Part shown: positions 50,263 to 62,145 of the stretch, piece by piece
How positions within the stretch are numbered: position 1 is the first letter of the stretch
Layout of the letters: each line of letters starts with the position of its first letter
DNA from: Mya arenaria
Taxonomy: Eukaryota; Mollusca; Bivalvia; Myida; Myidae
Reading direction: 5' to 3'
Assembly (NCBI RefSeq): GCF_026914265.1
Contig: NC_069136.1
Location: 48,530,381-48,594,380, forward strand
Length of the DNA stretch: 64,000 nt
Notes under the pieces: model-generated
Database searches by the model: none
What the model was told of the DNA's origin: nothing
The model's input: only the letters and a program-made list of their open reading frames with translations
Program-made: the position numbers and the translations under genes

Positions 50263-51269
50263 ATGTCGTAGTAGTGGTGAATTGTAGTAGTGGTAGTGGT
50301 AGTCGCGGAAGAAGTAGTAGTAGTGGTGAATGGTAGTAGTGGTAGTTGTGATAGTGGTAGTGGTAGCAGAAGCAGTAGTCGCAGTAGAATCATCATTCAA
50401 AAAAGGTGCTCCTATCAGGTGTATATGAGGTGGCGTCATTTTACCTTAGGATGTGTCATTCGCTTGAACGTTGCGTTATTGTTAGTGGTTTTCTAAATGA
50501 CTGGAGAGTTTACGAGACGTTTCTTAAACGCCTTTGTAATTGTCATTAAATTGGTCGTTATTATGAGCGTACATTTACGATAATGGCAGATCGTAAAATG
50601 CTATGAAGCACACCCCTGCATTCGACATTTTGAAACATGGAGGGTAAATTATTCTATGCGCATGCGCACCGGAAGGCGATAGAACGATGATGAAAACAAG
50701 ATAGTACGATAATGAAAACGCGATAGTACGATGATGAAAACACGACAGTACGATGATGAAAACGCGATAATACGATGATGAAAACACGCCAGTACAATGA
50801 TGAAAACGCTCTAGTACGATAATGAAAATGCGACAGTACGCTGATGAAGACGCGATAGTACGATGGTGAAAACGCGATAGTACGATGATGAAAACACGAC
50901 AGTACGATAGTACGATGATGAAACGCACAATCACGAAACTACGATGTTGAAAACGCGACAGTACGATAATAAAAACACGACACTACGATAGTACGATGAT
51001 GAAAACGCGATAATACGATGGTGAGAACGCGATAGTTTAATCATCATTGCACTGTCGTTTTATCGCGTTTTCGTTATCGTACTGTCGCGTTTTCGTTATC
51101 GTACTGTCGCGTTTTCACCATCGTACTGTCGTCGCGTTTTCACCATCGTACTGTCGCGTTTTCACCATCGTATTGTCGCGTTTTCACCATCGTACTGTCG
51201 TGATTTCGCGTTTTCATTATCGTACTATTGAGTATCGCGTTTCAGATCAACACATTCAACGGCATTCCG
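49536..51269. mobile_element. Doubly nested palindromic element built of minisatellite blocks
   Basis: Flanked by TA. The outer ends cagaatgccgtt and aacggcattccg continue inward as inverted repeats (atgtgttgatct, aacgcgatactc). Inside, four blocks of a roughly 22-base unit alternate orientation. Acgatgatgaaaacgcg-type units fill 49595-49730 and 50680-51030. Their reverse complements fill 49735-49980 and 51040-51240. The unique flanks gcgcatgcgc and caggggtgctt are also mirrored around a spacer at about 50050-50590 that contains TAG microsatellites. No protein gene is present. Confidence 0.85.
50226..50370. repeat. (TAG)n microsatellite inside the palindromic element
   Basis: About 12 TAG units followed by degenerate tagtgg repeats. 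Long open frames here are microsatellite artefacts. Confidence 0.9.
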
Positions 51270-52276
51270 TAGATAGTTCATATTATTAATTATGGAGATA
51301 TCTGTTTATATTTCAATGAACAAATGTTTTACATATGCATTCAGGCGATCAATAATACACAATTGATATTTTATCTGATACCATACGATTTCTCTTTTTA
51401 ACATACGGCAATTAAAATAATTTCCCTACACATTCCCCACATAACGATTTATATCGTTGACTACATTTCATTTGATAAAAAAACGACATAGATTTGTCAG
51501 CTCCTCAGTTTTATTCAGGAACTATGCCCATGTGGGCATCAGTTTTATTACAAATATGAACAAAAAATCAACACAAAGATGACACTAAAAAAGCATACAT
51601 GTATCAGAAATAAGAACACACATATTAGCATACATTTTGTTAAAACTGTGCTATTTATATAATTATACGAGTCGGATAGGAGAAGTTGTTTAATAACTAC
51701 TGAACAAGGAAGGTTGACAGCAACGATATATTAAAATATTGCATTTTTTTCTCACAAAGCAGGCATTTTATGTCAATGCTTTGAAAGAGTTTTTGAAAAT
51801 TAAGAATATGTCCTCTCCGTTGGGAATTTGGACGCATTTTTATATCATCATTACATGGGTACATTCGTCGATGTATTGAACTTCATCACCTGAATCATTT
51901 TTAATACACAAGTGACATATTCTTTCGTTACGTTCAATATTATTAAATTTACCTTTTTCAATAGGAAATTATGACTGCAACATCCAAAATGACAAATAGT
52001 CATAGCCAAATTCCTTGGTAAGATTTTAAACATGCAGCATTTAAAGTTAAAATATTTTTAAGAATTATAAACTACAGAAACAAATCCAGTAGTGGAACGT
52101 TTAAGAAATAAACCCCGTTTAACGGTACAGTGTCAACGCAAAAGACAAAGAACACAAAAACAAACACTCACAAACCAGGCACGTTGAAGAACAACACAAA
52201 ACTCCACAAACAACACAATGCATGTATTATATATAAAACAAGGGGTGTTTATCAAGGATTGTTAGGTACCGCCTTG
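51270..52276. other. Intergenic DNA, nothing recognised
   Basis: AT-rich, with no supported exon or repeat structure. Confidence 0.4.
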
Positions 52277-52632
52277 GAACGGTCAGTAAAATGAAAATTT
52301 ACTGGGTAAAACTAATCATTTCCTTAAAGCCCTAGTTTAATCCTCCTATTATTGTCCCCCCCATTTATATGGTACACAACCTCTATGTAGTGATTGATCT
52401 TAATCTAATTGCCTAATTGTCTTATCAGATCTCTGTTTCGAGTAACATGCAGTGCAGTTTTGGAGGTTTTATTATAGAGATGGACCCTAAATGGCCCTGA
52501 GCAAATAAACAAATAAACAGGAAATTGGCCCCTACTGTTGACATCAGTGCAATTAGGAGGAGATGCACAGCAGGGGATTTTCATGCCGAACATTCCTTAA
52601 ACTAGGCCTTTAAAGAATTTACTGATCCGTTC
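52277..52632. mobile_element. MITE with GAACGG termini
   Basis: The left end gaacggtcagtaaa and the reverse complement of the right end, gaacggatcagtaaa, pair. A subterminal pair, ccctagtttaa and ttaaactaggc, supports it. No coding content. Confidence 0.65.
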
Positions 52633-53795
52633 AGCATTTGAATATATTGATCCCTTGTTCTATAGATTACAATATTTTGAAAATATGCGGAGACGGAACA
52701 AATTGGTTCATCCAAAATTTTACAAATGTTACCAATGAACAATGATATGTTTTACATGTATTTCTATGAAGTTCCAGCATAATCTTTAAATAACTAAGTA
52801 TTCTTATCTTTAAAAAAAAAAAACTCTGCTATTTATCAGCTGATGAATACACCTAAGTCACCAAATACCATAATATTTGGTTATGACTTTTAAACATTCA
52901 TATTTGTTTTAATAATTCAGTTGAAATTAAACAACCATACTAGTATCATCAAAATCCCATACATCAGAGCTATACACAAATATAGATGTGATCATATCAT
53001 CAAATAATTTAAGTTGTAGATCAATATCAAGAAACAATTACTTTGACTTTATTTAAGAATAGATTACATATCTTTGTAAGCTTGGTCACTTTTGTTTTTG
53101 TTTTACTTAACTTGGTGTTATGATTGAAACAGACACACAGGTAGATGAAGATGTCAACTAAGTCCGCTATGTTATTATTATTATAAAAATCTTGTAGATC
53201 ACTACACTATCCTTTAGACAATATAAAAAAAATGGTTTTATTAGAATTGACTTCTCATTTCCACTGGTTATACACTAACAATACATGGAATTTAGAGCAC
53301 ACTGTAAAACAGAGGCATTACAGTGTCATCAGCTTACCACAACAGATACAGTTTGATTAGACTTTCACTGTGCTTAAAATTGAATAGACTCGTAAGCATC
53401 TTCAAGGTCATTATGATGCTTGCTCAGCCATATGTGCCACAAGTCAATTAAGAAAATGGAAAATAAGATCTGAGATAAGTTTTTTCCTTGATGCACCCCA
53501 GATGAACTTACAAAGAAATAGCCCAGCATTACTTTCAATGCAAGACGTTGCATGTTCATAAATTTAGTATACAACTTAAAAGAAAATTACTGTTTATATC
53601 ATTACTATGTATTTTATTCCAGAGGGACATACGACTTACTGAGTCAAATGCCTTACGGTTCAACACATGCACTATAAGTTTTTTTATCCTTTTACAAATA
53701 GAAATCCAAAAATAATACTAATAAAGAGTAAAAACATGATCACCAGCCCGTTCCTTGAACAAGTGTTCGGATTTTCTATAGGTATGTTTAGCCTT

Positions 53796-54039
53796 CAGGG
53801 GCGTAGTTAGCCTTATATTCATATGAATTCATAATTGTGGTAGGGGGGTTGGAGGGCAACTTTTTGAAAACAATTGTGCAATCTGTGCGTTCTGAGGTGC
53901 TTAATTGAGTACTCAAAAATTGGACAGTTTTAGGATCATATATCAACAAATAAACCCTAAACTCGACAGATGGCTGATTGTTTTTGTCAGAATCATCTGG
54001 TTTCAGCCGCGTACTCGCGTATATGCAGCTACGCGCCTG
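53796..54039. mobile_element. MITE with CAGG-GCGTAG termini
   Basis: The left end caggggcgtagttagcctta and the reverse complement of the right end, caggcgcgtagctgcatata, are imperfect inverted repeats. Termini of this style suggest a hAT-like origin. An eight-base duplication was not confirmed. Confidence 0.5.
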
Positions 54040-54136
54040 GCTTTCTGTTTCAAATACTTGTATATTTTTCCAAAACAGCTTAACATGGTTACACCTCTGT
54101 AATTATCAGGATACTTCAAGCCCCCTTTCTATTTGG

Positions 54137-54175
54137 GAAGTATGGAAGTATGGAAGTATGGAAGTATGGAAGTAT
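54137..54175. repeat. (GGAAGTAT)5 short tandem repeat
   Basis: Five near-perfect 8-base units. Confidence 0.9.
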
Positions 54176-55190
54176 TATTCCTTTACATCATTCTTCGGAA
54201 ATAAGACTGTTATCCAAGATAAGATTGAACAAGTTATTTATAACTTTTAGCATACTATGATTCGAGTGTTAAATATATTCATTTGAAAACATCGTCAACC
54301 ATTGAATATGTCAAAAGAAACTATGTAGTTTACGTGAATAAAAATCTATTCTGTTCATGACTTATTTTAATGGATGATTGCAATAGAAGATATGAACTCA
54401 TTCTCAGAGTTGAGCATATTGAGTGCTTGTCATACTGTGAACCATTGTTATAATCAAACTTATTTGATTTCTCAGTAGTTTCGTTAATTAGACTAAAATT
54501 TCCAAAAAAGAATTCAAAAGATATTTTGGAAACTGCTTTGCTTTTCTCACCAGAATATGTATTTAACATGTCACAAAATCGTAAAAATACTTCCTGACCA
54601 ATCAACAGTCTATGTCTGCTCGAAGATGCATTGATCGAGTTTAGTTTAAGTGCATCATAAGGGAACAATCAGGTCAACAAACATTCGTATATGCGTCCAA
54701 TAGACCATAATTGGTCGTTTTATTTATGCATTTATATGTATTAGTAGTTCTAGACTTAGGAGACCTACATTTATAGCAGAAGAATGTTGCATCTAGGTTA
54801 TGATCTGCTTGTCAAGATGTCGCATAGGCAACAAGCCTAGCGGTTGAGGTCGAGTTGTACTAGGTCAACGTTTTATTGGGTTCCAATGAAAAACAACAGT
54901 TCTGGTTTCTGTCAAGCTGGTTCACAAGCAACTCAATATGAATTATTAGTAAACAAAATTGTCGCAACCTGTTTCATGGGCTAGCCTAAGGCCAGGTGAT
55001 CAAACTTAAACAATACAAGACAAATGTAACGTCAATAACAAAACGAATGCACTCGTCCAGTGTTCAGTTTAACAACCTTTGTTAAGGGAACATGCGTCAT
55101 AACAATAATTTAAACATCTATAGAATCATTGATTTGTCGAATGTAAACTGATAAATAACAGAACATAATTTTAAAGCAGCCTAATAAGAC
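54176..55190. other. Intergenic DNA, nothing recognised
   Basis: No supported exon. Contains the 3' flank of the gene that ends at 55191. Confidence 0.4.
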
Positions 55191-58100
55191 CTAGTTTTCA
55201 TCCCCTTCATACGATCGATCAAACAGTGTCCAGATTTCACATCCATCTTTATCATAAACCAAGCTGAGATCAGTCTTGTTATACATTCCGCAGTTCGAAG
55301 AATCGTCATAGGTAAATGTGACGCAATCGCGGTACGACCTACACGCGCTGTCGCACTCGGCGAGTGACGTCAGGTTATGCTTGATTTCTATTGGTGGAAA
55401 TTCGTAGCCTTTGTCACGATATAGGAGACTGTAGTGACTGCACACAAACACGGGTGGGTATTGTAACAGTCCCTCAACAACTGCAAATTAAAAAAAAACA
55501 TATTGTTAACCAATACATTATATGTGTGTTAATAATATGTTTGAGGGTCAATTGTATTGGATTTTTATATTCATCTCATTAACTCATTTTGGATGTAACA
55601 TATGTGCATGTAGAAAATGATAAATATTCTAACAAACCGGGTAGTCACTAATAAAAAATAAACGTATTTATCAATTAACTATAATATATTACTCAATTTG
55701 ATTTGTGTTTATGACAATATCAACGTTTTCAACTTACGTGCACCATACACGGCATAAATTCTGACAATGAGGACTCCTTCCTGGGCCGCCTGACTATTGA
55801 GGCCCTGACCAAAATTCACGGGAATGCAGACGCTTGCTCCTGAGTCGTCATTTGGCCGCCACATTCGGATCATATTCTGACTAATTTGAATATCAATATC
55901 TATAGTATGATTCCAGTTCGGATAGAAAAAGGCACGCATAAAATCTTGTTAAGAGGCTTGTCGAGTTACTTGCCACGGAGGGTTCCCTACGGTCGGATTT
56001 TTCGATTTAAACCGGAACACATGACTAATCCTTTCGCTTGCATAGCTTAAATTAGTCATTTGTATACACATTCACAGAAAATATTCATTGTAATAATGTT
56101 ATTTTCATGAACCATACAGTAAAAACAAAATAAGAAATTGGGCTATGATCAGCGTGACTCAGCTGGCATGAGGCGGGCGTGCGGTAGCCAATGGTATTTA
56201 CAGCACAGGTTTCCAAGAATATACGTGTTGTAAGATAAACATTTCCGATGTAATAACATATTAAAATAATCATTGATTAAGAAAAAAAGGTTTTTATTGA
56301 CCGTAATATTTAACCATACATACAGTCTGAAATGCTTATATGAGCGATAGAATTGTTCTACAGTCCTACTTTTAAAAGGATGAAACTTAAGGACATTTCA
56401 CGTTCAAGATGATTTGATCAAATTGTTAAGAATGACGTCAATGTGCTGATGTCATACCTGTAGGCCACAATAAGGCCGCCATACGCACAGGGCATGCCCG
56501 GGTTTAGGGTGTTGGTCATTGCACTTCCAACCACGTCAAACAGGTAACCTCTGTTCGGGTTGTCATTGACCTTTACCTGCCATACGATTATAAAAAAAAC
56601 TACATTAGTTATTTATCAAATGGAACTATTGCATAAATTACATCGCAATCAATTGCAGCATCTGGAATGAAATACGACAGAATGGCTGTCACGTTCAATG
56701 GAACACCTATCACACATGGTTTTGACCACAGGCGGCAGTTGCGTTTACATGACCCACCATATGGCCACACACCACCCTTAAAAAATCTGCCGTTTTTTTT
56801 CAAGACCAAAATCATTTGGAACATGATCATCTATCAAAAAACCCTAAATTTCAACCAAACATTCCAAGAAAAAAAAATCCCCAATAAATACTAATATTCT
56901 TATTAAAGCTGCACTCTCACAGATTTACCGTTTTGACAACTTCTTGCTCTTTTGTCTTGGAATGAGCAAATTTGTGCGTAAATATCTGCAAACCAGTGAT
57001 AAAAGACTGCTGACAAAAGATCAGATCGCAGATTTTCATATTTCTGTTCGAAAATTAATGTTTCATGGCTAAAACCGTTACTAACGGTTTAAGAAATACC
57101 ATAAAACATCAATTTTTGAACTTAAATATAAAAATCTGCGGTCCAATTTTTTGTCAGCAGTCTTATATAACTGGTTTCCATGGATGTTCGCAAAAATTGG
57201 CTCGTTCCAAGACAAAAAATAAAAAAAGTTGTCAAAAAGTTCAATCTGTGAGAGTGCATCTTTTAAGGTTGACATGTTGAGACCCTAGTACGAATGGTGG
57301 TGCTTTCTTAAAGCTCGTAACTAACTTATTTTAAACCAATTGTCTCTAAACAACTTGCATTCTCTCAGAATATAATAAGTTTCAGAAAATGTACAACTTC
57401 GATACATTTCCATCAACAAAATGGATATTTTAAGATCCAAACTCCGAAAAACCCTCTCGTTGGTTTAGTTTGACGAAACGAGAGAATATTTGTAGATTCC
57501 GATGTTGATTAGGAATTGTCTACCTAGGGTGTGGCCATAACGTGGGTTATGTCAACGCAACTGCCGCCTGTGGTCCTGACTCCAAACACAAAGAAAAGGA
57601 AAACACTAATGCAGCCAACGAACCCGTAGCACGATTAAAATAAGTCGTCGTAAACGTCGTTTAACAAAAAAAGCACCGCTCACCAGTAGTTGTATGTACA
57701 TGTCGTCAAGGAACGGAGTTCCGGGCGGAAGTGGTACCTCCAGTTGCTCCTCGGGAATCCCTGGACCAAAATCAACCTGCCGCAGAACCAAGCAATATGC
57801 AAATGTTTAGAAGACCGCACGTCACTAAGTACGTCTATACGCTACAAGATACCCCTCAGTCCATGTTGATGATTGAATACAATGCATGTACCGTTAGCAA
57901 ATAAGAAAACTTCTAAAAAATACAAAATCATTGACCCGCACCGCAATGCTACTAAACAGTTTCAATCACCCACCTGTGCACTGTAAGACAATGGAGCGTT
58001 AACGTCGCACCAGACGGCGACGTCTACCACCCCGGTCGTCATCTCACCCATTTCTCGACCCCATCCGTCAGTTGCCGTGAACAGACGTCCAACTAGGATA

Positions 58101-58806
58101 TCAAGATATATGTCACGTCCAACTAGGATATCAAGATATATGTCACGTCCAACTAGGATATCAAGATATATGTAATAACGTATATATTTTAGGTACAGTT
58201 TTACTAAATAAACTGATTTTTTTATTGTAAAAACGTCGGAAGATTCTAATGCAATACTGGTATCCGAATACGGAATCCGGATATGCTGATACTCGTTCAA
58301 GTCCTATTTTTAGCCAACTGTGATGATATTTGTTAATATTTTTGCGCGTTATAGTTAGGTATAATAGGCTATAAATAAGTTTTATTTACAACAAACATTT
58401 AATTTGTGCAGGTTAATACCAAAGGTGTCTATAGACTTCGGTGTCATTTAATACAATCTGGCATTCATCCCACAAATTATGAAGCATTGCCAGGACCACA
58501 TCTATGGAAAACTACACTTACTTCTTTTGAAAACAACCAGAAACCCTCTCTCAAGTGATTTATTCTACATTTATGATGAGAACTGATACGTTAAGTTGGT
58601 AAACCCTAATTCATGTAGGTGAATTTCATGTTGATTGTTAAAAACTGTTTCGCTACCGCGGATCATTCATTTTTATCATTGGAACATATACTTACACTTC
58701 TGTCTTGAGGACGTCCATATCCGGATTGTGGCGTCGTTGTAGCCGAACTTCAGACCGCCCGTCTTCCACCAATTCCCCTCCACTCCAAAATTGATCACCG
58801 ACGAAC
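55191..58806 (-). CDS. Secreted protein with duplicated GGL-Y-IR-W domain and PAN-like C-terminus, 5' end missing
   Basis: Six exons on the minus strand: 58696-58806, 57974-58092, 57684-57776, 56458-56576, 55738-55880, 55191-55480. All phases agree and give about 291 residues. Two homologous segments are visible: GGLKFGYNDATIRIWTS in the first exon and GGLIVAYSQNMIRMWRP across the fourth and fifth. Each is followed about 40 residues later by a hydrophobic strand-like stretch (GVVDVAVWCDVNA; GVLIVRIYAVYGA). This internal match confirms the splice site at 55880. The last exon has six cysteines, NLT and NKT sequons and the spacing ECDSACRSYRDCVTFTYDD typical of PAN/apple domains, which bind proteins or sugars. 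The first domain was not recognised. The upstream exon entering in phase 1 and the signal peptide were not found. A TTAA MITE (56903-57266) sits in an intron. Confidence 0.75.
56903..57266. mobile_element. TTAA palindromic MITE, copy 5
   Basis: Full length, with ttaa at both ends. The right terminus has one small change (gcatctttt). Intronic. Flanking segments at 56730-56780 and 57528-57574 are themselves inverted copies of each other (accacaggcggcagttgcg). Confidence 0.8.
58089..58175. repeat. 30-bp tandem repeat spanning a splice acceptor
   Basis: Three copies of gtccaactaggatatcaaga plus tatatgtcac. On the minus strand each contains tatcctag|TTGGACG, so the acceptor of the 57974-58092 exon is present three times, 30 bases apart. 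Confidence 0.9.
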
Positions 58807-60444
58807 CTGAATGGTGAAATTAATAATTGCTTTCCGCGTGTTTGTTTTTCCACTTTGAAAGGATTTATTATCAATCTATAATTATAATATAATGACTTAT
58901 TCGACAGCGAAGCATATCAGTCTTGCATGTACATTTTGGATATGGAGTTAGACAAATTCAGATGGTTATTAATTGTGAATATAATTATCACAACGCCATC
59001 TTTTACAATGTTGGCTTTATTTTTTAATATACATATATAAGTTGTTGATTTACGCCTTATATAGTCCATATACCGTTTATCATAACACATACAAACTACA
59101 TGTAAATGGAGGAAGGCATAATATATTATATCAGTTGCTGAAATCAACACACTCAGAAATCACCGTCCTTCAATACTTTTATTCCTTTGACTTCTTCATA
59201 TATTCTATTTAATACTGGTCTTTTTGTTGCTTCACCCGGAGGAAAGGTTTAACTGTTTTCGTAATACTTTTAGATTATTTCTTTTCTTGCTTCTGCTGTT
59301 TTAAAGCTGCACTCTCACAGATTTACTGTTTTGACAACTTTTTTTTTTTGTTTTTTGTCTTGGAATTAGATTTTTTTTGTAAATATCTGCAAACCAATGA
59401 TGAAAGACAGCTGACAAAAGATCAGATCGCAGATTTTCATATTTCCATTCCAAATTTAATGTTTTATGGCTTAAACCGTTACTAACGGGTTAAGAAAAAT
59501 GCATTAAACATCATTTTTGGGACGAAAATATGAAAAGCTGCGATCTGATCTTTTGTCAGCAGTCTTTTATCACTGGTTTGCAGATACTTACGCAAAAAAT
59601 TGCTCGTTCCAAGATAAAAAATAAAAAAAGTTGTCAAAACGTTTAAACTGTGAGAGGGCAGCTTTAAACTACATACATCTACATTCGAAAACATATAAGA
59701 CTTACTTACATAGTTAGAATTAACTGTGTAAGTAAGTCATTAGTTTCACCCATTTTAAATTGTGGGTAATAACAGAACAGAACAGAGTACACAGTTTATT
59801 AAGCCGTATACAATAGAACAATGTTTAAATACGTACATATATGTATGTATAAGTACATTCCTGTCCATTGTCTAAAATTCATAATTTATATAAATAAAAG
59901 CAATGTTCTAAAGCTACTAACATTAAATAACACAATTATTATAATGGTTTTATTAACGGGTCAGGCGGGGAAGTAAACATTACGTTGTTACATTAAGTTG
60001 CATCATTAATAATTGAATTACCTATCCAAAACAAAAACAAATATTCCCACGATAAAGTAATGTTATTGAATACAGATATACTATCACAGAGTTAATGTGT
60101 GATATTTTTAATAGCGGAATATAACATCAATAACTAAATTTGAAATGATATACATCTCCTTTGTCATTATCATTACAACATGAACACTAAATTTCATTAC
60201 AAGAAATATTACTAATTTATAAGTTGTGCATTGCATATCGTCCTGTTTGTAATCTCAATGTGTGAAAAGAACCCCTCAGTTTAACAATTTACATTTGTAA
60301 GATCTTACGACCTAAATAACGTTTATATTCAAAAGTTGTTTAAAGTCTAGTTAAATCTATTATTTTTCACTTAACTTCGCTTATAAATGCATTAACATGT
60401 TCATATAGTATTCATTACAAAATTGGGGATATAAAATACAATAA
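58807..60444. other. Noncoding DNA with MITE copy 6 and a small hairpin
   Basis: The upstream exons of the minus-strand gene should lie here or beyond but were not identified. 59699-59738 is an 18-base-arm hairpin (gacttacttaca) with one mismatch and a 4-base loop. Confidence 0.45.
59301..59667. mobile_element. TTAA palindromic MITE, copy 6
   Basis: Full length, from ttaaagctgcactctcacag to gtgagagggcagctttaa, with the central ccgttactaacggg palindrome. Confidence 0.8.
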
Positions 60445-60568
60445 TCACTTAACAGCTTCTTTAACATTATTAACCCAGTTAACCTTTATAACAGTCATAA
60501 AAGACCTGGTTACATAGATTCTTACATGTATACCCGCTAAAACAGGGATGCGATAACAGGCAGTGGAT

Positions 60569-60718
60569 CGAAGCATTCGATACGAACGAAGCGACTTCAG
60601 CAGTGACAATTGAACTATTGCAAACGACAGTTGCTGGCATATTACATATGTAGCAAATGTCCATTTCAATTGTTCAATTGTCACTGCTGAAGTCGCTTTG
60701 TTTGCATCAAATGCTTGG
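60569..60718. repeat. Hairpin of two coding-like 52-base arms
   Basis: 60569-60620 and 60667-60718 are inverted repeats sharing the perfect core gcgacttcagcagtgacaat, with about 46 bases between. Read outward from the loop on opposite strands, both arms stay open in the same frame (AFDTNEATSAVTIELL and AFDANKATSAVTIEQL). Confidence 0.8.
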
Positions 60719-62145
60719 AACCACTTGAAATGGGAATTGATTATGACCAAAAGCATGTTTAAATATCGATATTTCAAAACAAATATATGTTTACATTGTG
60801 TCCTGTGCGCCAAATAAACCGATGTAATGCGTTTGAAACTTGATAATTATTTCTCATTAAATGCCTAGTTGCATTGATATGGAAAAAATAAGTCCGTTAT
60901 TTTTCCTGTATGCGGTCTACATGATCAAACTCAATTGCGCTACTGTAATTTTGTTTTAATTAAGCTCGCTTGTGATTATATTCCATAAATTCAAAATGTG
61001 AACGATAAGTAATACATTAAACACCTAATATATACAGTTAAAACCCAATGAAATATGTCAATCTCCTGGAAGTTTCCTATGACATAACATGGTTTTGTGT
61101 TGCTTTTCACAAGCATTTCTTGTTATTTTGGGCAAAAATATAAGTAGCCATCGCCCCAAAATCAAAACACCTATTTTAAAAAAATAGGTGAGGTAAATCC
61201 ATTGAACGACACAGGAATTTTATGTGATCTTACACAAGTTCCTATTTTGAAAATATTTTTCACCGTTCGGTCATACGATTTGGAGAAAGGGAGCACATTT
61301 TGAGCTAGAACCATTTAAAAACCATGCAGTTATATGTGGTGAAACAAGTTTTACTTCCGATATGGAGTTCAATGAAGGAAACATACCTTAATCATATTCA
61401 TTAAATGTCGTACTGTGTCTGAAATTGCGTTGCAAAGGCTGTAAAGGCAATCATTGACCACTTTGCACGTTGATTTCGTTGAGTTAGAAGGTGTTTGCCG
61501 TAATATCGAACACAGGAGTAAAATAACATTCCTGATCAAACTCAACTGCGTACGTGACACATAAGGTCAAACCTAAAATTTGTTATCGTACATGACTTAA
61601 TGGTAGCAATGAATAACTTTATTACATAAATATTTTATAGTTTTCTGCCGTATGGAAGTTTTTTTTGTAGTCACTTCTAAGCTTAATTCATATATAGTTA
61701 TATGTTCATTTATGGAAACTACTGTACACTATTCTGCAGTTCATGAATGATCAATCCGTCCTTCCTTTTCATGATAATGGCCTATTCAACTTATCATCCG
61801 TCCAGCAAAATGTATAAATATATACTACATGTATGTATGGTATATAATTGTCTTTGTCCGTCCGTCCGATCGTCCGTTCGATCACCCACCCATGCGTCTG
61901 TACATCCGTAAATGCCACAGCTATATTATGTCGTCATTGTTGGATAAAACTGCATTGTTGGGTGAACACAATTTGATTGTGGGGTTAAAACAGAATGTAC
62001 GTTTCATAAAAGCGTCTATCCTAACACAGTTTGTCCGTTCATCCATCGGATTCATGCATCCATCCGCCCATCTGTTCATCAATCAAAAAAGTACGTTTCA
62101 GTCAGTTTCTCCATTCCTCATTTAAATGACTTAAATATCTTATAA
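60719..62145. other. Intergenic DNA, nothing firm
   Basis: The words tgatcaaactcaattgcg (60922) and tgatcaaactcaactgcg (61533) are direct repeats. Gtccgtccgtcc-type sequence lies at 61857-61890. A secretory-looking frame at 61369-61560 has no ATG. Confidence 0.4.

Noticed and set aside
50083..50439. Ser/Thr/Tyr-rich open frames
   Set aside because: Direct products of the TAG microsatellite inside the palindromic element.
61369..61560. Signal-peptide-like first exon for the 55191-58806 gene
   Set aside because: The frame begins at GTG and has no ATG. Its donor phase (0) does not match the required phase 1 entry at 58806.
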